From: Stutzerimonas stutzeri
Lineage (GTDB): Bacteria; Pseudomonadota; Gammaproteobacteria; Pseudomonadales; Pseudomonadaceae
Assembly (NCBI GenBank): GCA_019056435.1
Contig: CP077641.1
Location: 186,001-250,000, forward strand
Length of the DNA: 64,000 nucleotides
Direction of reading: 5' to 3'
In this document: piece after piece, positions 20,015 to 28,737 of the stretch
Layout: every line of letters begins with the position of its first letter
Position numbering within the stretch: the stretch's first letter is position 1
Notes under the pieces: model-generated
What the model was told of the DNA's origin: nothing
What the model saw: the letters and a program-made list of their open reading frames with translations, nothing else
Databases searched by the model: none
Program-made: the position numbers and the translations under genes

Positions 20015-20610
20015 TCAGTGCGGCGTGAGCAGGCGCTCCAATTGGGCCAGGAAAATCGACAAGGGGGTGCTGCTGCGCCCCACCTTCATCCGCATCAGCG
20101 CTCCCTCCCAGGCGTTACCGATGAATTCGGCCAGGGCAGCGCAATCGACCGAAACATCCACCTCCCCTCCGCACGTGCCTGCTCCAGGCAATCGGCGAGC
20201 AATGCAACCGAGCGTTGCAGGATCGCTTCGACCCGCTGGCCGATCGGCTGCGACAGCTCCGCCATTTCGAAACTCAGGCTGCCGATGAAACAGTGATATT
20301 CCGGGTTGGCCTGGCGGGCGAAATGCGCGACCAGCTCGCCGTAATAGGCCAGGATGCGCTCGCGCGGCGTACGCGATGGGTCTTGCAGGGCGCGGCAGTA
20401 GCGTGCCAACCGCGGCGTATAGAGGTGATCGAGCGCCTGCAGGGCGAAGTCTTCTTTGCTGGCGAAGTAGTGATAGAACGAGCCCTTGGGGATCCCGGCG
20501 GCCTGGACGATCTCCAGCACACCGGTACCGTGATAGCCACGTCGGGTCATCACCTCGGCGCCTTTGGCGAGGATCAGGGCACGCTTGTCGATTCGAGCTC
20601 GGCTGTTCAT
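20015..20610 (-). CDS. TetR-family repressor, NemR-like (frameshifted)
   Basis: A 198-residue (repaired) DNA-binding repressor. Residues 10-55 are a TetR helix-turn-helix with the diagnostic GIPKGSFYHYFASKEDF. Cys107 lies in CFIGSLSFEMAE, at the same place as the redox-sensing Cys106 of E. coli NemR. Together with the downstream OYE reductase and paired operators this suggests an electrophile or hypochlorite sensor. The C run 20164-20167 lacks one base, which scrambles the last third in the raw reading. Confidence 0.82.
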
Positions 20611-20624
20611 GGGGCCGAGGATAT

Positions 20625-20637
20625 GACCGGTCGTCTC
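20625..20637. promoter_or_regulatory. Operator copy 2, upstream of the TetR gene
   Basis: The 13-mer GACCGGTCGTCTC, identical to the one before the OYE gene, begins 15 bases upstream of the TetR start codon. Binding here would give autoregulation. Confidence 0.7.
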
Positions 20638-20765
20638 GGATCGACAGCATCATCCATGACGTTTATCGAGCGACAACGACCCCGAGGATGATCGAGCGCC
20701 GTCGAATCGTCTGCACCACAGCCCCGCGCACCGGTACAACCCAGAGGTGACGCGACGCGTGTGCC

Positions 20766-21248
20766 TCAGCCGAGGGCGTTTTCGATGGCCTGGATCAGGG
20801 CTGGGTCATCCGGCGCGGTACGTGGGGAAAAGCGCGCCAGCACGCGCCCATCCTGGCCGACCAGGAACTTCTCGAAGTTCCAACTGATGTCGCCCGGGAA
20901 GTCGGCACCTTCGCCAGCCAGCAAGCGATACAGCGGGTGGCGGCGCGGGCCGTTGACCTCGAGCTTGCTGCTCATGGGAAAGGTGATGCCGTACTGCTGC
21001 TCGCAGAATCGAAGGATTTCGGCCTCGTTGCCCGGCTCCTGCGCAGCGAACTGGTTGCACGGGATGCCAAGCACGCCGAAACCGCGATCCCGATAGCATT
21101 CATGCAGGGCCTGAAGACCGCTGTACTGGGGCGTCAGACCGCACTCCGAAGCGACATTTACCACCAGCGTCACCTGATTCTTCAACGGCGCCAACGGCAA
21201 CTCCTGACCCGCAAGCCCCGGGAGTATCAACTCATGGAACGCGCTCAT
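20766..21248 (-). CDS. Glutathione peroxidase (cysteine type)
   Basis: Reduces hydrogen or lipid peroxides with a thiol donor. The 160-residue protein has VNVASECGLTPQYSGLQ with the catalytic residue as Cys instead of selenocysteine, followed by the Gln in GIPCNQFAAQEPG and the Trp in SWNFEKFLV, which complete the usual catalytic set. The ATG at 21248 is preceded by GGAGAGAG. Its neighbour slyD is the same as I recall in P. aeruginosa. Confidence 0.92.
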   Translation of the reverse strand: MSAFHELILPGLAGQELPLAPLKNQVTLVVNVASECGLTPQYSGLQALHECYRDRGFGVLGIPCNQFAAQEPGNEAEILRFCEQQYGITFPMSSKLEVNGPRRHPLYRLLAGEGADFPGDISWNFEKFLVGQDGRVLARFSPRTAPDDPALIQAIENALG

Positions 21249-21354
21249 TTTCTCTCTCCAGAGGGCAAAAAAGCGCCTCGGCAGGACCGAAGCGCTCTCT
21301 GACCCGGTCGTGCGCACCGGGTCTTGTTACGAATGGCTCGCGGTTGGGCGCGAA

Positions 21355-21840
21355 TCAGTGGTGATGGCCACCTTCGCCATGGATATGACCATGGGCGATT
21401 TCTTCTTCGCTGGCCTCACGCACGTCGACGATCTTCACTTCGAAGTTCAGGCGCTGGCCGGCCAGAGGGTGGTTACCATCGACGATCACGTCATCGCCTT
21501 CCACGTCGCGGATGGTGACGATCTGCATGCCGCCATCCGGACCGGAGGCGTGGAACTGCATGCCCACTTCCAACTCGTCGACGCCCTCGAACATCGCGCG
21601 GTTCAGCGTCGCGACCAGCTCCGGACTGTACTCGCCGTAAGCGTCCTGCGGCTCGATGGCGACCTTGACTTCGTCACCGCCCTGCTTGCCTTCCAGGGCT
21701 TTTTCCAGACCGGCAATGATGTTGCCTGCACCGTGCAGGTAGACCAGCGGTGCGCCGCCGGCCGAGCTGTCTATCACCTCACCGGCATCATTGGTGAGGG
21801 TGTAGTCGATTGACACAGCCTTGTTAGCGGCAATCTGCAT
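21355..21840 (-). CDS. slyD: FKBP-type peptidyl-prolyl isomerase SlyD
   Basis: A cytoplasmic prolyl isomerase, chaperone and nickel-binding protein. The 161 residues include the FKBP core (VSIDYTLTNDAGEVIDSS, LHGAGNIIAGLEKALEG, AYGEY) with an inserted IF-domain of the SlyD type and a short histidine-rich tail ending HGEGGHHH. The tail is much shorter than in E. coli SlyD, so metal capacity should be lower. Confidence 0.93.
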   Translation of the reverse strand: MQIAANKAVSIDYTLTNDAGEVIDSSAGGAPLVYLHGAGNIIAGLEKALEGKQGGDEVKVAIEPQDAYGEYSPELVATLNRAMFEGVDELEVGMQFHASGPDGGMQIVTIRDVEGDDVIVDGNHPLAGQRLNFEVKIVDVREASEEEIAHGHIHGEGGHHH

Positions 21841-22084
21841 GACTCGAAACCTTTGCTGGGGAATGTGAGGCCAAAGTCTAACCGCGACCCGCGGTGATTG
21901 CGAACCGGCTCGGCATTTCGGGGGACTACCGGCAGCCGCGCTTGAGCCAGATCGACTCCTGCCAGCGACGGTGCCGCATACAACCTTTGGAGAGCATCCC
22001 GGGGGCCGGCGTTATGCAAGAATCCGGGCCAGCAAGCGTAGATGACCATTTCAACAATTATTTCTCGCACCCAAAGGAGCACCG

Positions 22085-23272
22085 ATGTCCGCTCGAAACA
22101 TCCTGGTGATTAACTGCGGCAGTTCGTCGATCAAGTTCGCACTGGTCAACGAAGCCCAGGCAACCTTCCCGCTGCAGGGGCTGGCCGAACGTCTCGGCAG
22201 TCCCGAAGCCGTCCTTCACTGGCAACAGGGAGACACCAAGCAGAGCCTGAACATCGCGGGTGCCGATCATCGCGCCGCGCTCGAACAACTGCTGCCGTTG
22301 GCTCAGGAGGCCGCGGGCGGTCAGCTGGACGGCATCGGCCATCGCGTAGTGCATGGGGGCGAGCATTTCACCGGCTCCAGCCTGATCAATGAGGACGTGC
22401 TCCAGGCGATTCGCGACAGTGCGCAACTGGCACCGCTGCACAACCCGGCCAACCTGGTGGGCATCGATGCGGCCATGACGCTGTTCCCGGGCCTGCCGCA
22501 GGTCAGCGTGTTCGACACCGCCTTCCACCAGACCATGCCGGAACACGCGTTCCGCTACGCGGTGCCGGAGTTTCTCTACAAGGAACACAGCGTTCGCCGC
22601 TACGGCTTCCATGGCACCAGCCACAACTACGTCAGCAAGCGCGCCGCGGAGATGACCAACCTGCCGGTCGAGGACAGCTGCTGGCTGACCGCGCACCTGG
22701 GCAACGGCTGCTCGACCTGCGCCATCGTCAACGGCGAAAGCCGTGACACCAGCATGGGCCTGACACCGCTGGAAGGCCTGGTCATGGGCACGCGCAGCGG
22801 TGACGTCGACCCCAACCTGCACAGCTACCTGCACCGCACGCTGGGCTGGAGCCTCGAGCAGATCGACCGGATGCTCAACCATGACAGCGGCCTGAAGGGC
22901 CTGTCCGGCCTGTCCAACGACCTGCGAACGCTCCATGAGGCCAGGATCGCAGGGCACGCCGGCGCAAAGCTGGCCCTGGAAGTGTTCTGCTATCGCCTGG
23001 CCAAGTCGCTCGCGGCCATGGCCTGTGCGCTGCCGCGACTCGATGGCCTGATCTTCACCGGCGGTATCGGCGAAAACTCGGTCGCGGTACGCAGCCGGAC
23101 GCTGGAGCACCTGAAACTGTTCAACTTCAAGCTCGATGAAAAAGCCAACGAGCGCTGCACCCGCGGCGTCGGTGGCGAGATCCAGGCCGAAGGCAGCACC
23201 CGCGTGCTGGTGGTGCCGACCAACGAAGAACGCCAGATCGCACTGGACACGCTAGCACTGCTGGACGCCTAG
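22085..23272 (+). CDS. ackA: Acetate kinase
   Basis: Interconverts acetyl phosphate plus ADP and acetate plus ATP. The 395-residue protein starts with the nucleotide motif [13 protein letters not shown] and contains [20 protein letters not shown], the [10 protein letters not shown] signature and [16 protein letters not shown] lies just before the ATG. It precedes pta by 97 bases, and the two form the overflow/acetate pathway. Confidence 0.96.
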   Translation: MSARNILVINCGSSSIKFALVNEAQATFPLQGLAERLGSPEAVLHWQQGDTKQSLNIAGADHRAALEQLLPLAQEAAGGQLDGIGHRVVHGGEHFTGSSLINEDVLQAIRDSAQLAPLHNPANLVGIDAAMTLFPGLPQVSVFDTAFHQTMPEHAFRYAVPEFLYKEHSVRRYGFHGTSHNYVSKRAAEMTNLPVEDSCWLTAHLGNGCSTCAIVNGESRDTSMGLTPLEGLVMGTRSGDVDPNLHSYLHRTLGWSLEQIDRMLNHDSGLKGLSGLSNDLRTLHEARIAGHAGAKLALEVFCYRLAKSLAAMACALPRLDGLIFTGGIGENSVAVRSRTLEHLKLFNFKLDEKANERCTRGVGGEIQAEGSTRVLVVPTNEERQIALDTLALLDA

Positions 23273-23294
23273 CCCACGCAGCCCCGGCCGCACC

Positions 23295-23316
23295 ACCCGA
23301 CGGGCGACCGTCGGGT
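23295..23316. other. Stem-loop between ackA and pta
   Basis: ACCCGACGG (23295-23303) pairs perfectly with CCGTCGGGT (23308-23316) around a GCGA tetraloop, a GNRA-type stable loop. It stands in the 97-base spacer of an otherwise continuous operon and has no T run, so it is more likely an mRNA processing or stability element than a terminator. Confidence 0.55.
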
Positions 23317-23369
23317 ATCGCCTTGCTCGCACAGCCATGCTCGACCATGCCGCTCGACAGGAGATCTTC

Positions 23370-25466
23370 ATGCACACACTTTTTCTCGCCCCCTGCGGAT
23401 TCGGCGGCGGACTCAATTCCATCAGCCTCGGCCTGATCCGTTCGCTCGAACGCGCCGGCCTGAAGGTCGGTTTCTTCAAGCCGATCGCCCAACCCTTCCC
23501 GCTCGACCAGGGTCGCGAACGTTCTCGTCTGCTGGTAGAAAGCACGCTCGGCATCACCTCGCCCGAGCCGCTCGCGCTCGAGCAGGTGGAGCGCCAGCTG
23601 GCCAACGGCGAGCTCGACCTGCTGCTCGAGGAAGTGGTCAGCCGCTTCCAGGAAGTCGCCGCCGGCAAGGACGTGGTGATCGTCGAGGGCATGGTGCCGA
23701 CGCGCGAGTTCAACCACACCTCGCGGATCAATACCCAACTGGCGAAAAGCCTCGATGCGGAAGTCATCCTGATCTCGGCGCAAGGCAACGACACGCTCAA
23801 GCGGATGGCCGAGCGCATCGAGATCCAGGCACAGCTGTTCGGCGGCGCCAAGGACCCGAAGGTGCTGGGCGTGGTCCTCAACAAGATCAAGAGCGACGAC
23901 GGCGTGCCGGCGTTCATCGATCGCCTCAAGGAGCAGCTGCCGCTGCTCGGCACTCCGGACTTCCAGTTGCTTGGCGCGATCCCCTTCGCCGAGGAGCTGA
24001 ACGCACTGCGTACCCGCGACATCGCCGAGCTGCTCGGCGCCAAGGTGCTACACGCCGGTGAAGCCGAGCAACGCCGCGTCGGCAAGATCGTGCTCTGCGC
24101 CCGCGCCGTACCCAACACCGTCCAACTGCTGCAGCCCGGCGTGCTGGTGGTGACGCCCGGTGATCGCGACGACATCATCCTCGCCGCCAGCCTCGCGTCC
24201 CTCAATGGCGTCAGGCTCGCCGGTCTGCTGCTATGCAGCGACTTCGAACCCGACCCGCGCATCCTCGAGCTGTGCAAGGCGGCGCTCGACGGTGGCCTGC
24301 CGGTGATGACGGTACAGACCGGCTCCTACGACACCGCGACCAACCTGTTCGGGCTGAACAAGGAAACCCCGGCGGACGACATCGAGCGCGCCACCCAGGT
24401 CACCGACTTCATCGCGACGCACCTGCAGCCCGACCTGCTGCACACGCGCCTGAGCGTGCCACGCACGGAGTTGCGCCTGTCGCCGCCGGCCTTCCGCTAC
24501 CAACTGGTCAAGCGTGCGCAACAGGCCAACAAGCGCATCGTGCTGCCGGAAGGCAACGAGCCGCGCACCATCCGCGCCGCGGCCATCTGCCAGGAGCGCG
24601 GCATTGCCCGCTGCGTGTTGCTGGCCAAGCCGGAGGAAGTCGCAGCGGTCGCGCGCGAACAGGGCATCAGCCTGCCCGCAAGCCTGGAGATTCTCGATCC
24701 CGAACTGATCGTCAACCATTACGTCGAGCCCATGTGCGAAATGCGCAAGGCCAAGGGGCTGACCCCGGACGATGCACGCGAGCAGCTCAAGGACACCGTC
24801 GTACTCGGCACCATGATGCTGGCGCTCGACGAGGTCGACGGCCTGGTTTCCGGCGCGGTACATACGACGGCCAACACCATTCGCCCGGCTCTTCAGCTGA
24901 TCAAGACAGCGCCGGGCTACAGCCTGGTGTCATCGGTATTCTTCATGCTGCTGCCGGACCAGGTGCTGGTCTACGGCGACTGCGCCGTCAACCCCAACCC
25001 GAGCGCCGCCGAGCTAGCGGAAATCGCCTTGCAGAGCGCCGAATCCGCGGTCGCCCTCGGCGTCACGCCGCGAGTGGCCATGATCAGCTATTCGACCGGC
25101 ACCTCCGGCAGCGGGGCCGAGGTGGAAAAAGTCGCCGAAGCGACGCGCATTGCCCAGGAGCGCGCGCCGAACCTGCCGATCGACGGCCCGCTGCAGTACG
25201 ACGCCGCCTCGGTCGCCAGTGTGGGCAAGCAGAAGGCGCCGAACAGCCTCGTGGCCGGCCAGGCGACGGTGTTCATCTTCCCGGATCTGAACACCGGCAA
25301 CACGACCTACAAGGCTGTGCAGCGCAGTGCCAACGTGATCAGCGTGGGGCCGATGCTCCAGGGCCTGCGCAAGCCGGTCAACGACCTGTCTCGCGGCGCC
25401 CTGGTCGACGACATCGTCTTCACCATCGCCCTCACCGCCCTGCAGGCCGACAGCCAGAAGGCCTGA
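23370..25466 (+). CDS. pta: Phosphate acetyltransferase
   Basis: Transfers acetyl between CoA and phosphate. The 698-residue long form has an N-terminal P-loop-like domain (MHTLFLAPCGFGGGLNSISLGL), a central DRTGG-type domain near residues 210-330 and the C-terminal catalytic domain from about residue 375, with KRIVLPEGNEPRT, DGLVSGAVHTTANTIRPALQ and ISYSTGTSGSG. The ATG at 23370 follows GGAG (23360-23363). A 12-bp hairpin follows its stop codon. Confidence 0.96.
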   Translation: MHTLFLAPCGFGGGLNSISLGLIRSLERAGLKVGFFKPIAQPFPLDQGRERSRLLVESTLGITSPEPLALEQVERQLANGELDLLLEEVVSRFQEVAAGKDVVIVEGMVPTREFNHTSRINTQLAKSLDAEVILISAQGNDTLKRMAERIEIQAQLFGGAKDPKVLGVVLNKIKSDDGVPAFIDRLKEQLPLLGTPDFQLLGAIPFAEELNALRTRDIAELLGAKVLHAGEAEQRRVGKIVLCARAVPNTVQLLQPGVLVVTPGDRDDIILAASLASLNGVRLAGLLLCSDFEPDPRILELCKAALDGGLPVMTVQTGSYDTATNLFGLNKETPADDIERATQVTDFIATHLQPDLLHTRLSVPRTELRLSPPAFRYQLVKRAQQANKRIVLPEGNEPRTIRAAAICQERGIARCVLLAKPEEVAAVAREQGISLPASLEILDPELIVNHYVEPMCEMRKAKGLTPDDAREQLKDTVVLGTMMLALDEVDGLVSGAVHTTANTIRPALQLIKTAPGYSLVSSVFFMLLPDQVLVYGDCAVNPNPSAAELAEIALQSAESAVALGVTPRVAMISYSTGTSGSGAEVEKVAEATRIAQERAPNLPIDGPLQYDAASVASVGKQKAPNSLVAGQATVFIFPDLNTGNTTYKAVQRSANVISVGPMLQGLRKPVNDLSRGALVDDIVFTIALTALQADSQKA

Positions 25467-25474
25467 CGGCCGCC

Positions 25475-25505
25475 GTCCATCCCGGCGTCATCGGCCGGGA
25501 TGGAC
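25475..25505. terminator. 12-bp stem-loop after pta
   Basis: GTCCATCCCGGC (25475-25486) and its perfect complement (25494-25505) enclose a 7-base loop 9 bases after the pta stop. It lacks a T run but the position and strength make it the likely end of the ackA-pta transcript. Confidence 0.55.
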
Positions 25506-25592
25506 CCACCACGCCAAGGCCATCGTTTGCTTGCAGTTCGGTGCGCAATCGTTACTCTTTGCGCCAGATTTGTAGTACGAACGAGACCCTAG

Positions 25593-26498
25593 ATGCTGAG
25601 TTTCCTGCCCGCCCCGATCCGGGGCGTCCTAGCCGGCCTGTTCCTGGCGTTGAATACCCTGTTCTGGTGCTGGCCGCTGTTCGCGCTGTCGCTGCTCAAA
25701 CTGCTGCTCCCCATCCCGCGCATCCAGCGCGCCCTGCGCTTCGGCATGCACTGGATCGCCGAGTCCTGGATGGCGGTCAACAGCTTCTGGATGGACCTGG
25801 TCAGGCGTACCGAGTGGGATGTGCGGGGGCTGGAGAAAGTCGACATGCACCACTCCTATCTGGTGACCAGCAACCACCAGAGCTGGGCCGACATTCTGAT
25901 GCTGCAATACCAGCTCAACCGCCGCATGCCGATTCTCAAGTTCTTTCTCAAGCAGGAGCTGATCTGGGTCCCGGTGATCGGTCTGTGCTGGTGGGCACTG
26001 GAGTTTCCGTTCATGAAGCGCTTCAGCAAGGAATACCTGGCCAAGCATCCCGAGAAGCGCGGCGAGGACCTGGCCACGACCCGCCGGGCCTGCGAGCGCT
26101 ATCGGACCAATCCGGTGTCGGTGTTCAACTTCCTCGAAGGGACTCGTTTCACCGACGACAAGCACATCGAACAGGGTACGCCCTATCGCCATCTGCTCAA
26201 GCCGCGAGCCGGCGGTATCGCCTTCGTCATCGATGCCATGGGCGAACAGTTGGTCTCGTTGATCAACGTGACCATCCACTACCCTGACGGCAGGCCGGAT
26301 TTCTGGGACCTGCTCTGCGGCCGAATCGGCCGGGTGGTGATGCGCATCGACTCACAACCCATCCCTCCGGAATTCCTCGGCCGCAGCTACGACCAGGACG
26401 AAAGCTACCGCCTGAGCTTTCAGGAATGGGTCAACGAGCTTTGGAGCGAGAAGGACGATCTGCTCGACGCCCTTCATCGGGAGTTTCCGCCCCGCTGA
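25593..26498 (+). CDS. Membrane acyltransferase, PlsC superfamily (YihG-like)
   Basis: Likely a lysophosphatidate-type acyltransferase of the inner membrane. The 301-residue protein begins with a hydrophobic hairpin (about residues 8-40), then the HX4D box in TSNHQSWADILML, the PILKFFLKQELIWVPVIG region and FLEGTRFTDDK in place of the more common FPEGT. The last 68 bases overlap the convergent regulator gene. The same gene flanks pta in P. aeruginosa as I recall. Confidence 0.87.
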   Translation: MLSFLPAPIRGVLAGLFLALNTLFWCWPLFALSLLKLLLPIPRIQRALRFGMHWIAESWMAVNSFWMDLVRRTEWDVRGLEKVDMHHSYLVTSNHQSWADILMLQYQLNRRMPILKFFLKQELIWVPVIGLCWWALEFPFMKRFSKEYLAKHPEKRGEDLATTRRACERYRTNPVSVFNFLEGTRFTDDKHIEQGTPYRHLLKPRAGGIAFVIDAMGEQLVSLINVTIHYPDGRPDFWDLLCGRIGRVVMRIDSQPIPPEFLGRSYDQDESYRLSFQEWVNELWSEKDDLLDALHREFPPR

Positions 26499-28644
26499 CC
26501 CGCTCAGTCGGGGTCTGCTCCAGCTCCCGCCAATCGACCGAATGCGGGAAGGACAACGCGTCCTCGACCGTCAGCCCTGGCGCGACCAGGAAACCCTGCA
26601 TGACTTGGCAATCGTGCTCGACCAGCCAGTCCCGCTGGGCCAGCGTCTCGACCCCCTCGGCGATCACCTCCAGCCCCAGGTTGCGCCCCAGGTCGATGAT
26701 GGTGCTCACCACCGCCGCGTCACGCGGGGAGTCGAGCATGTTGGCAATGAACAGCCGGTCGATCTTGAGCGTATCCAGCTCGAAGTGCCGCAAGTACGCC
26801 AGCGAGGAATAGCCGGTGCCGAAGTCGTCCACCGCGACGCGAACGCCCAGCTCGCGTAACTGCCGCAGCTTGTCGCAGCTCTGTTCCAGGTCCTGCATCA
26901 GGGCACCCTCGGTGACCTCCAGCTCCAACTGGCCCGGGTCGAGCTGATATTCGTCGAGCAGGCGCCGCAGCTCGTCGAGCAGGCCCGCCCGGCCGAACTG
27001 CACCGGACTGACGTTGAAACTCAGGATCAGCTTGTCACCGAAGCGCTCGCGCCAGTCCCGGCATTGTGCCAGCCCTTCGCGCAGTGCCCATTCACCGACA
27101 CGGTCGATCAACCGTGTCTCTTCCAACAGCGGAATGAAGACATTCGGCTCGACCGCGCCGCGGCCAGCGAAACTCCAACGCAGCAGTGCTTCGAAGCCTC
27201 GCAGTTCACCGCTCTCCAGCACCACCTGGGGCTGATAGGCCAGGGCGAAACCGTTGCGCTCGATGGTGCTGCGCAGGTTCTCTTCCATCATCAGCCTGGC
27301 GTGGGCCCGGCCGTTCATCTCCCGCGAGAAGAAGCGGTACTGCTGACGTCCGGCCCGTTTGGCCTCGTACATCGCCATGTCCGCCGAGCGCAGCAGCTCT
27401 TCGACGCTGCGGCCGCAATCGGGGAAATGCGCAATGCCGATACTGGCGCCCAGGGTGACCTCGGTACCGTCGACGCTGTGGCGTACCGAAATCAGCTCGA
27501 TGAGCTTTTCCGCTACCTTGGCCGCATCCTCCGGATGGTCGAGCGAATCGAGCAAGGCGGTGAATTCGTCGCCGCCCATCCGCGCGATGATGTCGTAGGG
27601 TCGCATGCAGGTTTCCAGCAACCGGGCGACGCGGCAGAGAATCTCGTCACCGGCATCGTGCCCGAGCGAGTCGTTGATGCGCTTGAAGCCATCCAGGTCG
27701 ATGTAGAGGATCGCCATGCGCTTGCCGTTGCGGTCGATCCGCGCCAGTGCCGAATCGAGCGCCTGGTGGAAGCCGCGGCGGTTGAGCAGGCCGGTCAGCG
27801 AATCGGTAACGGCCTGGGTCTCGAGCTGCATGTGCAGGTTGCGCACCACCGACATGTCCAGCGCGATCACGACCATCGATCGTTGCTGGCGCGGCAGCGG
27901 CGAGGACGATAGCGCCACCGGCAAGCGGGTCCCGCGGGCGGTGTGCAATTGCGCTTCATGCAGGCGATAGGTATTGCCGCTGCGCCAGTGTTTGTAGAAC
28001 TCGGTATCGCGCCAGACCTCGGGCATTTCCGGCGAGGCCAGGTGATCGACCAGTGCCGTGCCCTGCAGATCGTCCACGTTCGAGTGCAGCATCTGCGCGA
28101 TGGCCGGGTTGGCGAAACTGATGTAGCCATCCTCTCCCACCACGAGAATGCCTTCGGCGGCGTTGTTCAGAACCGAGGCATTGAAGGCACGGGCGCTGTC
28201 GAGTTGCTGGCTGAGCAGCTGCAGGTCGCGCCGATTGTGCTCATGGCTGAGCAGCGTATTGATCTTGTGCTTGAGCACCTGCGGGTCGAAGGGCTTGAGG
28301 ATGAAGTCCACCGCTCCGGTGGCGTAACCGCGCAATACTGACTCGCGGGTATGCGCAATCGCCGAGACGAAAATGATCGGCGTATAGCGCGTATGCGGGT
28401 TGCTGCGCATCAGCCGCGCGACCTCAAAGCCATCCATCCCCGGCATCTGCACGTCGAGCAGCACCAGCTCCACGTCCAGATCCAGCAGGGCCTGCAGGGC
28501 GGCCTCTCCAGAGTTGACCGTGTGCACCTGCCAGTCCCCATCACCCAGCAATGCTTCCATCGCGACCAGGTTGGCTTCGCGATCATCGACCACCAGAAGC
28601 GTGCGGGTACGCGGCTCTGATTTGGTTTGAACGCGAGGCATCAC
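26431..28644 (-). CDS. Response regulator with PAS, GGDEF and EAL domains
   Basis: A 737-residue c-di-GMP regulator. Order: receiver domain (residues 14-130; phosphorylation Asp64 in LLDVQMPG, Lys117), PAS (150-270), GGDEF (275-435; GGDEF at 357-361 with RPYD inhibitory site at 348-351) and EAL (450-700; EALLRW at 485-490, then DDFGTGYSS, KIDRLFI and AEGVET). Both catalytic halves look intact, so it may be bifunctional with the receiver choosing the direction. It follows the large hybrid kinase on the same strand by 93 bases, its probable partner. The non-conserved tail overlaps the acyltransferase gene. Confidence 0.9.
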   Translation of the reverse strand: MMPRVQTKSEPRTRTLLVVDDREANLVAMEALLGDGDWQVHTVNSGEAALQALLDLDVELVLLDVQMPGMDGFEVARLMRSNPHTRYTPIIFVSAIAHTRESVLRGYATGAVDFILKPFDPQVLKHKINTLLSHEHNRRDLQLLSQQLDSARAFNASVLNNAAEGILVVGEDGYISFANPAIAQMLHSNVDDLQGTALVDHLASPEMPEVWRDTEFYKHWRSGNTYRLHEAQLHTARGTRLPVALSSSPLPRQQRSMVVIALDMSVVRNLHMQLETQAVTDSLTGLLNRRGFHQALDSALARIDRNGKRMAILYIDLDGFKRINDSLGHDAGDEILCRVARLLETCMRPYDIIARMGGDEFTALLDSLDHPEDAAKVAEKLIELISVRHSVDGTEVTLGASIGIAHFPDCGRSVEELLRSADMAMYEAKRAGRQQYRFFSREMNGRAHARLMMEENLRSTIERNGFALAYQPQVVLESGELRGFEALLRWSFAGRGAVEPNVFIPLLEETRLIDRVGEWALREGLAQCRDWRERFGDKLILSFNVSPVQFGRAGLLDELRRLLDEYQLDPGQLELEVTEGALMQDLEQSCDKLRQLRELGVRVAVDDFGTGYSSLAYLRHFELDTLKIDRLFIANMLDSPRDAAVVSTIIDLGRNLGLEVIAEGVETLAQRDWLVEHDCQVMQGFLVAPGLTVEDALSFPHSVDWRELEQTPTERVSGAETPDEGRRADRPSRSKAR

Positions 28645-28737
28645 TCGTCTCCCCTGCTGGGCATGCGTTTATCTCCGACTTCGGCCGGCACAACGAAGCC
28701 CCCGGCCCGGCGTGAACGATGCGTCACACGCGTCTCC

